This document shows positions 11,563 through 23,189 of a DNA stretch of 64,000 nucleotides, one piece after another (positions within the stretch are counted from its first letter, which is position 1; each line of letters starts with the position of its first letter). The notes beneath the pieces were generated by a model that was not told the origin of the DNA, did no database searches, and saw nothing but the letters and a program-made list of their open reading frames with translations. Location: contig OX235279.1 of NCBI GenBank assembly GCA_944472155.2, forward strand, positions 117,358,110 to 117,422,109. The letters run 5' to 3'. The DNA is from Trichobilharzia szidati (Eukaryota; Platyhelminthes; Trematoda; Strigeidida; Schistosomatidae). The position numbers and the translations under genes are program-made.

Positions 11563-11787
11563 AAGTCGGTGGTATAGCGGTTAGGATGCTCGCCGACCAT
11601 GCACGTGGTCCGGGGGTTCGATTCCCGGCCGACGCACTCCTTTACCTCGCTAAGCCAGAAATAAAAGCTGGGCATGTGGCTAGCGACCCCATCCTGTAAA
11701 AATAAACACTACTACAGAAAGTTGAAGCTTCTAGCTTGAAGTCCTATGTTCCACTGGGAACGTGAAGGATTGAAAAAAGAAACAGTC
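11563..11787 (+). mobile_element. tRNA-derived SINE, full-length-looking
   Basis: Positions 11563-11635 resemble a tRNA: acceptor-like ends GTCGG/CCGAC, A box TGGTATAGCGG, B box GGTTCGATTCC. The anticodon arm does not fold into a standard 5-bp stem, so it is not a functional tRNA gene. A 150-bp unrelated body follows, ending with GAAGTCCTATGTTCCACTG and an A-rich tail. The same head and body recur at 52681-52907. Confidence 0.8.
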
Positions 11788-12421
11788 GGTTAAACGGAAC
11801 TGAAATACAAGGAATTAGAAATGTTCTAAAGTTCCTATCAATTTATCAATTATTGTAGTCAATAAAGTGCTTGTGCTCGTGATTACTTCTCGTTTATTCA
11901 CCCCGACTGAGTTGACCCTTATGCCTACAAGGGCATGTGAAACAAAATAAATCAATACTACTATTATGAGAGCGTGTGAAATATTCTTATATCATGAATG
12001 AAAGTCGATCCGAACAAAAATATTCTTTTCAATAAATTCTATTCAGGTTCTCACAGTTATAAAAACAAACAGCACTTATTATCTGAATAATAACCAATTA
12101 TACGGCGAATGCATTTTTAAGTAGAACAAAATGTTACAGTGTTTGAGAAAACAAAACGTATTTGTACGACAAACTTGCTGTACTAAAATTATTTACAAAA
12201 TGTTGCGAAATGCGAGATGATCATGGTGATTAATTATGATGGATTAATTCAATGTACGCAAGAAAAATTGACAAGTCAGTTCAAGATTGTAAAAGGTTTC
12301 AGGTGAGTGGTTATTGCATGGTATTATGCATTAAAGAGAAGATAGTAAGACTGCAGTGGTTAGTTCATTATGGAGCAGTCCATATGTGAAATGAAGGAAC
12401 GTGTTGAGAAAAGAGATGAAA
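11788..12421. other. No feature recognised
   Basis: AT-rich sequence before the Penelope remnant; nothing supported. Confidence 0.35.
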
Positions 12422-13850
12422 TCAAAAGAATGATTACTGAACAAAGAATGCTTTTTGCGATAACCTCATGATCAGGTTCTGCAGTTATATATAAATAATA
12501 GCGAATGAATTAGTGTTATGAACAACATTAATGTTGTTTAAATAACATCGAATGAATAATATCACTAGATTACAGTTCAGTAGCATCAACATAACAATAA
12601 ACTGAATGTCAGAAAAATTAGGAGTGATAATAATACAAATTCATGAATTTATAGTCTCTACTGAAGGCCACGGCAGTAGTAGTGGCTACCTGGACTTGCT
12701 TCTTTTGCACACAAAGCACTAGTTGTTTCACGCGAATCGCGATAGCCTCTGCTGTTCGTAGCATGCGGAACTAAAGAATCTGATAAATGATGAGAGGCTG
12801 TTAATAACAAAGCCTGATAAAGGATCAGTAGTAGTCCTCCTTGATAGAAGTGAATATATTAAAAAGATGAATGATATATTGAAGGACACACAGAAGTTTC
12901 AAAAACTTGAGGAGAAGAAAGATTTGAGTAACAAAATAGAGAATGAATTAAGCAGACGTTTGAGGAAACTAAGGGAGGAGCAGATATTCTCAGAAAGTTT
13001 ATATAAAGAAATCAGGCTAATAGGCACGTACACGCCAAGATTATATGACCTGCCTAAACTGCAAAGGACTATTCACTATCTGTAAACAAGAAGCCTGTAT
13101 ACATACGACTGCAGTTCAAGGGTGATATACCTAGTGAAATAATGACGAGGGAACTAAGAAAATCAGTTCAAAGATGTTCTAATGCTGGTGAACTAGAAGT
13201 CCTACTTTCTACACGACCGATGGTGATTCCTCGATTGAAAGATGAAGTACCTAAACTAGCCACTACCAATTGTATCTACGAATTCAACTGCACTTGTGGA
13301 GCGAGTGATATTGGCCCTTGTTCTAGGAACTTGCTTTTTCGTGCTCGAGAACATCTCCCTGTGTGGCTAAGTAAAAGTGTAGTGAAAACCATCAACAGTT
13401 ATATATTAGGCTACCTGGTCCAAACCGGCCTTGAAGCCAGCATTGGAGAATCCTCCTCTATCATCTACCAGGTACCAAGTAAATTGCCAAAAACAATGAG
13501 GTACTGCATGCTCCAAACAGCAGAGGCTATCGCGATTCGCGTGAAACAACTAGTGCTTTGTGTGCAAAAGAAGCAAGTCCAGGTAGCCACTACTACTGCC
13601 GTGGCCTTCAGTAGAGACTATAAATTCATGAATTTGTATTATTATCACTCCTAATTTTTCTGACATTCAGTTTATTGTTATGTTGATGCTACTGAACTGT
13701 AATCTAGTGATATTATTCATTCGATGTTATTTAAACAACATTAATGTTGTTCATAACACTAATTCATTCGCTATTATTTATATATAACTGCAGAACCTGA
13801 TCATGAGGTTATCGCAAAAAGCATTCTTTGTTTAGTAATCATTCTTTTGA
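12422..13850 (+). mobile_element. Penelope-like element remnant with 345-bp inverted arms
   Basis: Arms 12422-12766 and 13506-13850 are equal in length and nearly identical in inverted orientation. Between and into the right arm, the plus strand codes for Penelope-like protein in two pieces. The first (12790-13085) has the N-terminal block TKPDKGSVVVLLDRSEY and the PRLYDLPK block. The RT core is deleted. The second (13106-13654) holds the GIY-YIG endonuclease region, with CTCGASDIG and FRAREHLPVWLSK. In the endonuclease the usual YIG-x-T-x-R text is changed to DIGPCSR. The left arm repeats the 3' end in reverse, as in the partly inverted terminal repeats known for Penelope elements. Confidence 0.8.
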
Positions 13851-14416
13851 AAATTTTAATGGGCATTTTTAATCAGTTAAGCTCATTAGTAATAAATCAG
13901 AATAGTATGCATGGAAAATTTGATAAAGCTGAAAGAATGCTAGAATGAAGGGCGTAAATTCATGGTATATTGCAATTGCGTTTAGTCCAGCATGTTTGCT
14001 ACACAATTAGTATCTATTTTTTCATCCTATAACTAATCTGTTATTTTACGTTAAAATGTATTCGTCGGATAATTGACTATTATTTTAGTGACATAACTTT
14101 TTATGTTGGTGGGAATGGCTACTACCAGTTAGCCACAACCAGGTGTTTAAACCGCTATGCACTACATTCATCATCTGAATACATTAAACACACACTGGAA
14201 CGTAAGAGTATTCATGTGGTTAATACCTGAATAAAATAGAGTTTCTTTTTTTTCACCCCTAACCACTACTGAACTAATAAATAACTCAGACATTAGCTTC
14301 TTTAGGAATTGGAAATATTTATTTCCCGATACGAATTTAAAACAAGCAACAAAGGTTAATAAAGCAGGATTTCATAAACTCATTAGATCTCGATAGAATT
14401 CTCCAGCTGGTTACTC
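13851..14416. other. No feature recognised
   Basis: AT-rich spacer between the Penelope remnant and the RTE-like LINE. Confidence 0.35.
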
Positions 14417-15505
14417 TACATATTATTATTATTATTTTCTTTAATTTCTAGAGGAACATAGGGCTTCAGCCGTGCGTCTCCATTGCGTTCGGTTCTCTGC
14501 TAGAGTCTTCACCTGGCTCCATGTCTGCCCGCACGTTTTTCATCTCCTCTTCACATGACCTCCTGCAAGTCACCCTTGCACTGACGACCAACTCGCCGCT
14601 TCCCTTTCGGGTTCCACTCGAGCAATGGCTTGTCTAGTGATGTCACTTGATCGTTTCCTCAGAGTATGGCCAATCCATCTCCATTTCCTTCTGCCTATTT
14701 GTTTCACAGTCGGTTCCTGGTTGGTTCGCTCCCAGAGTTCCCTGTTGCTGATCTTTTCTGGCCGGCCATCTGATCTTGAGTATTGAGCGAAGACAACTGT
14801 TAATGAAGGTCTGTAGTTTGTTTGAGATGCTCTTTAGGACGCCCTGGCCAAGTCTCTGATCCGTATAGTAGCACTGACTTCACATTGGAGTTGAAAATCC
14901 GGATCTTATTTTTGATGCTGAGTGCTGTTGACCTCCACACAGACTTGAGAGTAGTGAAAGCTTGTCTTGCATTTCCGATTCTTGCTTTGATATCCTCGTC
15001 AGTTCCACCTGTAGTTGAAACGATGCTTCCCAGGTAGGTAAAAGAGGTTGTTTCTTTCAGGTTCCTCCCATTTATGCTGATTGTTGTCAATTGTTGTTGT
15101 TGCTGTTGGTGGTGTTGCCCAGGAATCTTCATCACCTCTGTCTTCTCTATGTTCACCTGAAGTCCTATCTTCTCTGGATGCTTCTTCTGCCAACTTGTTA
15201 CTTTTCACTTGCATATATTCCAGTTTGTGGGAAATCAGACATATATCATCGGCGAAGTCCAGATCCTCCAAGGTTTTTGTGTGAGTCCATTTTATGCCTG
15301 TTTCCTCATTGCCCGCTGTTTGTCGCATTATCCAGTCTACTGCAATCAGGAAAATCATTGGCGATAGTAGGCAGCCAGCTTGTCTTACTCCTGTCCTCAC
15401 TTCGAAGGATTCCGTAAGTTTCCCGTTGTGGATTACTTGGCATGCAGCATTGTCGTACAGATGTTGGATGAGATGTATAATTGTCGGTGGCACCCCGTAT
15501 TAGCG
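14417..15505 (-). mobile_element. RTE-like LINE (family B), RT fragment and 3' end
   Basis: The minus strand reads RT domain text: LIQHLYDNAACQVIHNGKL, TGVRQAGCLLSPMIFLIAVDW and LEDLDFADDICLISHKLE with an intact FADD box. The frame shifts near 15150 and the text continues with FTYLGSIVSTTGG and SVLLYGSETW down to 14800. It ends at 14417 in an (AAT)n tail typical of this clade. The VRQ-GC motif carries one extra residue from a 3-nt insertion. The copy is 5'-truncated at 15505. Confidence 0.85.
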
Positions 15506-15646
15506 AAGTAGTTGCCAAAGCCCCTCTCGATATAAAATTAAGATGAAATTAATTATGGTTCAGTTACATCACTTAAAAAAATACAATTGGTTAGCAGTGA
15601 GTGAAAGTACTTGATTATATCAAAAATTGCAAACTAAATAATATTC
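15506..15646. other. Short spacer, nothing recognised
   Basis: AT-rich spacer between LINE and Penelope debris. Confidence 0.35.
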
Positions 15647-17032
15647 AGATAAAGCAATAAGAAGAAGTAATTTGTCTGAATCGTGTAATGTATTTGTGCA
15701 ACACATTTCGAACAATCTGATCGCACACGGACTTGTCATAGGAATATATATGAAATTAATAAAGAGGTAAGAGGTGAGAAAATGGACTCAGGTCAAGTTT
15801 AAAAGACGTATTCAAAGTCAAAGTAACAATGAAGACCACTAAACCAAATAACAGAGGTAATAGTACATCTGCTATGGTGTCAAAACAAAATTTATCAAGG
15901 AAGGTTTAATGTGATGACGAATTGTTTTTGAACACATAAAGGTGGCTTAAACTTTCTAATTGCTAGGGATTCCACAAACTTTAGGATACGCCCCAAACAC
16001 GTTTTATTGATAGGTTTAAAAGATCTGTTAACATCAATTTTATGTCCTGTCTCTATAATATGTTTCGCAATAGAAGAGCTAGGTCTCCTGTTCTCACCGT
16101 TAATAGGTTCTGAACATTCCATTTGTTTCTGGAGCCATTTAGGAAAATGCTCTGAATCCCTTACTTGCAGAGATCGATGAGTTCTCCCTATGTATGTGTG
16201 TCCACACGTACATTCAAATGGAATCTTCAGAACCTATTAACGGTGAGAACAGGAGACCTAGCTCTTCTATTGCGAAACATATTATAGAGACAGGACATAA
16301 AATTGACGTTAACAGATCTTTTAAACCTATCAATAAAACGTGTTTGGGGCGTATCCTAAAGTTTGTGGAAACCCTAGCAATTAGAAAGTTTAAGCCACCT
16401 TTATGTGTTCAAAAACAATTCGTCATCACATTAAACCTTCCTTGATAAATTTTGTTTTGATACCATAGCAGTTGTACTGTGGTGAGAGCTGTCTACTAGC
16501 CAAATTGGTAGACAGTAATTTGCGTCAATGTTTACGTTCTCAAGATTTGTCGTGAGAAAATATGAACAAAGACTCATTCAAAACCGACCACAGCAGACTT
16601 TGTGTAGGCGGATACAGTTAACATATAGAGGATTTGACATTCAAGAAACAGTCACAAATAGATGAAAGATTAACTTTAAGTGAGAAACAACCAATCAGGA
16701 GACTGTGTTTGTTTACTTAAATATCCATAGTAATGTACATGAAAATATATAAATATGCGTTGATTTCCTTAATAAACAATCTGTTGCCTGGCCCTTGTCT
16801 TCTGTTGTTACAGTACTATTACCTCTGTTATTTGGTTTAGTGGTCTTCATTGTTACTTTGACCTTGAATATGTCTTTTAAACTTGACCTGAGTCCATTTT
16901 CTCACCTCTTACCTCTTTATTAATTTCATATATATTCCTATGACAAGTCCGTGTGCGATCAGATTGTTCGAAATGTGTTGCACAATTACATTACACGATT
17001 CAGACAAATTACTTCTTCTTATTGCTTTATCT
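15647..17032. mobile_element. Head-to-head pair of Penelope-like 3' fragments
   Basis: Arm 15647-16124 (minus-strand copy) and arm 16214-17032 (plus-strand copy) are inverted repeats of about 480 bp once the 335-bp solo LTR in the right arm is removed. The minus copy continues to 16208 and codes for a GIY-YIG endonuclease end: HTYIGRTHRSLQVRDSEHFP then SSSIAKHIIETGHKIDVNRS. Here the YIGRTHR catalytic text is intact. The plus copy has the same C-terminal text (16194-16445). Both 3' UTRs extend to the block around AATGTGTTGCAC. Confidence 0.8.
16478..16812 (+). mobile_element. Solo LTR, 335 bp, inserted in a Penelope arm
   Basis: Begins TGTGGTGAGAGC and ends TTGTTACA (TG...CA). It is flanked by GTAC on both sides (or GTACT if the first T belongs to the duplication). 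The uninterrupted left Penelope arm shows the empty site (GATGTACTATTACC). A TATA-like box (ATATATAAATA) near 16745 and AATAAA near 16782 fit an LTR promoter and poly(A) layout. Exactly the same length occurs at 30718-31052 and 19559-19893. Confidence 0.8.
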
Positions 17033-18317
17033 ATAATCTTATGTCCTTATACATAGAGTATCCAGATTGAGAGTTCTACCAAAATTTTTATGACTTCATT
17101 AAATTTTACTTTATTAACTTTTACTGCTTTTTTAAATACCAACAAAAGCAGTGTCCATATTTTCTAAAATTGTAGTGTCTTACGCATTCTCCTTGCCAAT
17201 CTATCGCCTAATTCAACAAGAATTCCTATCTTATATACGCTTAGTTTTAAGGGAAAAGTTAAAGGTGGTTTGAACATTGTTGGATTGTTTATATGACTGT
17301 ATTCATTAAGCCGAAGTAGTAAACGGTGATTAGTGTTTGGTTCTCAACTTTGTGGCTTAGTGTTTTAGGAATGTGATACGTCAGTATTGGGTCGGATTTC
17401 TAAACAAACCTACGGGAATCCAACACTATATCCCTTACCCCTAGCTTATGAATTCTTAGCCATATATCTTTTGTGATTAGTGAAATCTCTCAAACTTTCC
17501 CAGTCAGCATGCGAATTATTACAGTAGGACAAGCATTAAGGAGACGGTAGCAGTAATATCACCAGCATAGTCACCATACGGGACTTCCTTCACGGATGTC
17601 GTATGATATTTCGATTGTCTGATACGTCTCTGGTCAATAAAAACCGTCATGTGCACACTTCTAGCAAGAAAGGCAGCATGTGCAAAAAGGCAACGGAACC
17701 GCGACTTATCACGTTATAATCACAGACTCTGCTATCTTCCCTAAGGTCTATGATTTCGGTTGGTTTTTAAAGCATCTTTCCCTCGTTTAAAGTTCGTTTC
17801 GAGAAATACTGAACTATGTTACTGTGTCCGACTTGTTCATATTATAACTGTCAGAATTTTTATGCTTATCACTTCGTAGTGTAAATTCCTCTTATATGAA
17901 GGATTATCATCTGCTGCCGTCATAAACTAATAGTATTATTCAGTGATTCAAGCGGAAAACAAATCAGCCTCGAAACCATTGAAAGATCGAGTTGAAGTGG
18001 AGTCACGTTGTCTCCAGAATGAGTAAGACGAAATATATGTCTACTGAGTGCCCTTTGATTGTCAAGAACTCTTCCGGAGGATGCTTGTCACTCAAAATAT
18101 TTATTTATATCAATATAGTTTTTCGTACAATATAATGAGTATTTCAAAAAAACTCCAAGAAAATATTTATTATCTTTGATATTGTAACGGATTAACAATT
18201 TATTGTTTGTAACCAAGAAAGGAGGTTATCTCACAAATATCTGGTTTATACTCAAAACAGTTACCGTCCTAGCTAACTAGATGCATAATCTTAGTATAAA
18301 CGTGATTGTATCCAGAT
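17033..18317. other. No feature recognised
   Basis: AT-rich sequence without coding text, RNA genes or obvious repeats. Confidence 0.4.
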
Positions 18318-18690
18318 TATTATAATATTATTATTGTTCCCTTGGGTTCCTAGTAGAACAAAGGGCTTCAACTGCATGTCTCCACTTGTTTTTATCTTCT
18401 TCTGGACTTTTCACCTGCATCCATGATAGTCCATACTGTTTCAGCTCCTCTTCACACGATCTCCTCCATGTCACCCTTGGGCGTCCCACTCACCGCTTCC
18501 CTTTCGGGTTCCACTCGAGGGCCTGACGCGCGATATCACCCAGAGGCCTCCTCAGCGAGTGTCCAATCCATCTCCACTTTCTCCTGCATATTTGTTGAGC
18601 GATTGGTTCTTGTTTTGTTTGTTCCCATAGTTCCTTGTTGGTGATTCTTTCCAGATGATTGTATCCAGATGGTGATGCAGAATTAAATTC
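18318..18690 (-). mobile_element. RTE-like LINE family B, 3' end fragment
   Basis: The minus strand reads ERITNKELWEQTKQEPIAQQ, then [14 protein letters not shown] and [13 protein letters not shown], which is the C-terminal text of the family. It then runs into a 3' UTR ending in an (AAT)-type tail at 18318-18340. 5'-truncated. Confidence 0.8.
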
Positions 18691-19558
18691 GGTTTTATTT
18701 GATGCTCGAAATTGGTGGATAAACCAATGCACAAATTGAGAATATCCGTTGCGTTTGAGTATGTATTTCAGTGCAAAATAATTCAGACCAATTTTCATAC
18801 CCTAAAGTGCATAGTTACCGTCACGACAGTATAATTACTTTTTGCGTTTTTCTCATGTATTTGAGAGTTCCAGTTTCAAATTCGTCATACATTTTGTTTC
18901 TTTGATGAACTGTGAACAAAGGAAACAAATTCGATTTTATGGCTTATGACATCATTTTACTGAAAATATCAATGCATACAATCGTCGAAACAACTTTAAA
19001 TAATTGACTTGTCACATAAAGTCGTTCTGAATTTAAGTCAACAGAAATCATTGTTGTGCATTGGTTAAAAGGAAATGCATACCCTTGCATAGCCATTTTT
19101 TCAGCTTACTGGGGTAGATTATTTAAGTCACATATTGTTGTGTATCCAGATAATTCGAACCCTATGAAACAATTCCTTTAAGTTCACATGATCCACTAGA
19201 TGACAAGATTGCGATGCTTGTTTTAGGGAAAAATCTAAATGGAGTCGTCTCCTCACTCAACTGGACAACATCGTTTTACATAGAGGCCTCACTGTCGACG
19301 ATGTCAAAAGCAGAGTCAGAAAATCAAGGTGTGTTCATTGCTGCGATAGGGTGAGAAGTTCCACAGCACTCAGGCTTTTATTATTTTCCCTATCATAACT
19401 CAATCTCGCTACAATGACAACACCAAGAGATGCACTACACAAAAAGAATAAAATAACATTAAAACGGTAGCAGGAATAGCATAATTGAAGGAGAGCATCC
19501 AGAAAGCAAATCAGCATAAAGTCCAAGAGCATTCAAAATATGGTTCATTACCTCATTT
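18691..19558. other. No feature recognised
   Basis: AT-rich sequence; nothing supported. Confidence 0.35.
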
Positions 19559-19893
19559 TGTAACAACAGAAGACAAGGGCCAGGCAACAGATCGTTTATT
19601 AAGGGAATCAACACATTTATAGCTTTTCATGTATATTATTACAGATTACTGTTAGCAGAAAAGTAGTCTTCTTATTGGTTGTTTCTCACTGAAAGTTAAT
19701 CTTCCATCTCTCTGTGGCTGTTTCTTGAAGTTCAGATTATCTATCTGCAAATTGTATCTACCTACGCAAAGTCTGCTGTGGTTGGTTATTGAATCAGTCT
19801 TTGTTGATATTTTTCTCACGACCAATATTGAGGACGTAAACATTGACTTAAGTTACCATCCACCAATTTGGCTAGCAGCCAGCTCTCACCACA
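19559..19893 (-). mobile_element. Solo LTR, 335 bp, minus strand
   Basis: Third copy of the 335-bp repeat, in reverse, with the same TG...CA ends. Flanking tetranucleotides are ATTT and ATGT, so the target duplication, if any, has one mismatch. Confidence 0.7.
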
Positions 19894-20342
19894 ATGTTAC
19901 TTCGAGAAGAGGAAGGAAATAGCAAATTGCAGCTTGTTTACCATTGAATCTCATTCATATTTAATAACTTTTTGAGCCATTGGTTCTAATTTTCTGTCGT
20001 GTCCCAACCACGAAGCCGTGTTCCAACACCAGATGGCAACCTAATACAGATATCCTTGATACCACAGTGTCACGTCATAGGCTGACCACCCATCCAGGGC
20101 TAACAAACGGCGGTTGTTTTAAGAGCCATTGGGACGACATTTGTAGCACATGTCTAGGACACCACTCTCAGTTTTCTAAGATAAGAGCACTTGATGAAAG
20201 TGCCATAACTGATACTGAATTAAATGACAAGCGTTGTCACTTTGTTCTGTCTGCGCCTGCCTATTTGACTGTGGTACCTTCCGATTCACTGAGCCACGCA
20301 AATATCAAAAGACAAAGGCTGGCCTGCGACTGTATATTGTAA

Positions 20343-21070
20343 TCACAATAACAACAACAATAAGGAAAACAACAAACGGTATTTATACGTTTTCTTTACA
20401 ACAATAAAGTCGGCCTCACAGTCGTGAGAAATAATTGATCGCATAATTAATCACAACATGCGTGAGAGATGATGATATACTACTTTATGCGGGATCCTAT
20501 CAGAAGGGTCCAAGCACAAGCTGTGGGACCACAGGATTACACGACGGCGCCACCGTGTGCGAGCAGTTTTACGGAGGCAGCGGTGGTTGAAGACGTGGAG
20601 TGGCCGCACATCCCGAGCCTGGCAAAGCCAGGTTTCATAAGCGTAAGGCAAGACTGCGTACATCGGAGCATTGTTAATTCGACATTTAACAACCAGATAC
20701 CAGAGGTACCTTGGGCCGTTATATGATACCCTAGTTTTCACTATGCTGTTAGGGATCTTATCCGTCACTCCTAACAATCACATAACTACATAGATACGCT
20801 AACTTATCGACTTCAATTGTTTCACATGCGACGGTGAGTGCTTGAACAGGCTCCTGCCAGTCTTGCAACAATAATTTGCTTTTGGATGGCGAAAGCACAT
20901 ACCGTACAGACACTGGTTAACTGCGATTTGGGTAACCTGTATTTTATTGCCATACATGACGATATGTGTATGCTCGAGGCCGAAAAGTCTGTCTCCTAGG
21001 AGCAGATCCAGACCATCACGCACGTCTTTCACAGTTGTTTCCACAACGTCATCAATGGCAAAGTTAGAAG
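20343..21070 (-). mobile_element. Decayed LINE, RT C-terminal region
   Basis: Minus-strand frames read VLPYAYETWLCQARDVRPLHVF, NHRCLRKTARTRW (20451-20777) and an upstream piece with YGMCFRHPKANYCCKT (20799-21044). These are shifted versions of the LLYGSETW, FDHRCLR and GMxFxPxKCK blocks found in RT C-termini. The text is closer to family A than B but diverged, perhaps a third family. Confidence 0.6.
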
Positions 21071-21925
21071 GAAATGGGATTGTGCGAAGCAGTCCAACAC
21101 TTGGCTAGTTAAAAATAACTGTGATAGCTGGTTGTGTGCCCCCACTTTACATGAGCTATTCTGTATTGGGCTTTCAGGATATTAACAGACCTTCAGGAAC
21201 ACCTCATGATAACAGAAAATTCTAAAGAGCAGATCTGTCCAACAAATCGAAGGCAGCTTAATATCAACAAGTATAAAAGTTGTTGATCTGCAACAGGTAT
21301 CACAGTGTTCTAGCAACTGATGAAGGATGAACGCATGTCAACTTACCTGTTACTTGAAAAAGTCCAGCCTGCTCTCTACGAATTATTTCTCACATGCTTT
21401 ACAAATCCTGTAGAGTAAGACAGCAGCCAATATATTAGACGAGACTGTAGCAAACTTATATCAATGTGATTGTCAAGTATATTATGCAGGGCCTTTTTAA
21501 AAATGGGCATGGTAATGAATTTACTCTACCATGATGAATCGTTCTCAGTTGCCTGAAAAAGATAGTCAGTTTCTTGAATAGACATCGTCATCATATGAAA
21601 AGAGCTGAGGTAGGCTGTTTGAACAGTGAGTCTTGTGCGATGCAGCATATTCCGAAACAACCTTCATGTCGTCAGTGATGATTAACCAAAAATAAAGCAC
21701 GAAGGCTGATGAAAATGGACATGATGACCAGACGAACTACTTCTAGATGCAAACTGTCCAGCGTTTCAGGCATATCATCAGGTGAGGAAATGGCGAATAA
21801 CCGCATTAGTTCCATAAATTGATAGTAATCTAGACGGTCCATACCAAGAAAAAGACAGAGGGTAGGATGTGGACCTAGCGAAACTGTTCCAGATAATAAA
21901 CAATATCGCTAAAAAAACTTCAAAG
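21071..21925. other. No feature recognised
   Basis: Possibly further decayed LINE, but no block is readable. Confidence 0.3.
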
Positions 21926-22491
21926 CACAACAAAATTATAAGAAAACTCATTCTTCACTAGAATCAGATAGACGGAAAGACGCGGACCAGTGAAGACCTT
22001 GGGGAAACCAGTCAGCCAATGTATCTTCCTTCGATGAAACCAACACTTAGCATGGAGACGAGGCATGTCACGCAGATGAAAACCACAAGCACACTGAGGG
22101 GTTGGGCATCATGATGTCACCAACAGCAGGCACACCTCTTCTACGTTGGGAACCAACCTCCCCCAGGATAATGACACTAAAGTTAAACTCAAAAGGGAGG
22201 AAGGAAAGAAGATTACAATTATCCAGTGCTACAAACAATTCAGAAGAAGGGAAGAACAAAGATTTCTACAGATAACGAGGCACAGTAACAGACAAGAAAC
22301 TGAATGGCCATTTCGAAATCGCGACAGGTGATGCGACTGCTGAACTGGGAATAAAATACTCAGGAATAGAACTGAAAGTGGGTCGAGAGATAATACTCAG
22401 TGCATAGTGGAAAGGAAAATTCCATAACGAAGAATACTCATTCAATGATTTGGTAACCAGATGTTGCGTGAACAGTCGCCGATGATATTCC
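21926..22491 (+). repeat. Left arm of a 566-bp inverted repeat
   Basis: Nearly identical in reverse complement to 23638-24203; I found only a handful of differences over the stretches I compared. The same small frames occur in both arms. The inner end is a junction with LINE family B text: CAGTCGCCGATGATATTCCT reads as SPMIFL, an RT block. Confidence 0.9.
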
Positions 22492-22540
22492 TGATTCTCG
22501 TGAACTCGCAATGTTGTGAATCCACACGTATTCTTGTTTT

Positions 22541-22725
22541 CCGTAGGTACAGCGGTGAAGATTGTCGCTCACTATGCACATGGTCCGGGGTTCGATCTTC
22601 TGCCTACGCCAACTGATACCAATTTTCACCTTGAGAAATTTGAGCTACAGGTATGATATGCTGAGAATTCCATAACTGTACCGAAAATATGTTGTGGAAT
22701 CAAGCTTTAATTAAAATAATATAAT
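22541..22725 (+). mobile_element. tRNA-derived SINE, second subfamily, decayed
   Basis: A tRNA-like head with B box GGTTCGATCTT is followed by a body different from that at 11563: blocks CAACTGATACCAAT, GAGCTACAGGTATGATATGC and GAATTCCATAACTGTAC. The same body follows a tRNA-like head at 60997. Confidence 0.6.
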
Positions 22726-23189
22726 CAAATAGACTTCTAAATCAAAAACGTTGATCGACCATGTGCCATTATATTCCGATGAATTTATTGGGAGTAAAAT
22801 TAGGTTATATGAAGAAAACGTCTAATTGCTTATTCCACGTATCAATCTCCTGAATGCTAACTATTATCGCAATCGCTCGATTGGATCCAGAGTGCAATAA
22901 AGGACTTCACCAGCACATTACAATTCCATTCTGTCCTCTGACTACTATTTCATCTGACTTGTGTAGTGACTACGAGATCTCAAATCCACCCAACAGAATC
23001 TTCGCAATTTGACTAGAGGACGCATGCACAAATAACAATGTCACGTTCACCGTTGGTACTACACCGTTTAACTATGGCTCTGCCTCACAAATGCAGAGTA
23101 AATTGCCAACAGAGATAATAATAAAAGTTTCCATCAACTGTTGGGAAAGACTGCAAAGTATATTGAGAATATAAAAGAAATCACTTCAC
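22726..23189. other. Spacer of the large inverted repeat, nothing recognised
   Basis: Part of the 1146-bp spacer between the 566-bp arms without readable coding text. Confidence 0.3.

Noticed and set aside
11563..11635. tRNA gene
   Set aside because: A and B boxes are good, but the anticodon arm does not pair and a SINE body follows; the same unit recurs with target duplications.
15081..15503. Plus-strand frames over the RTE-like LINE
   Set aside because: They are antisense shadows of the readable RT text on the minus strand.
19980..20342. 120-codon plus-strand frame
   Set aside because: It adjoins the 3' side of a minus-strand LINE remnant and reads like non-coding LINE tail sequence; no domain.
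22068..22331. Two small genes duplicated at 23798-24061
   Set aside because: They are frames inside the 566-bp inverted arms on both strands, with no domain or start context.
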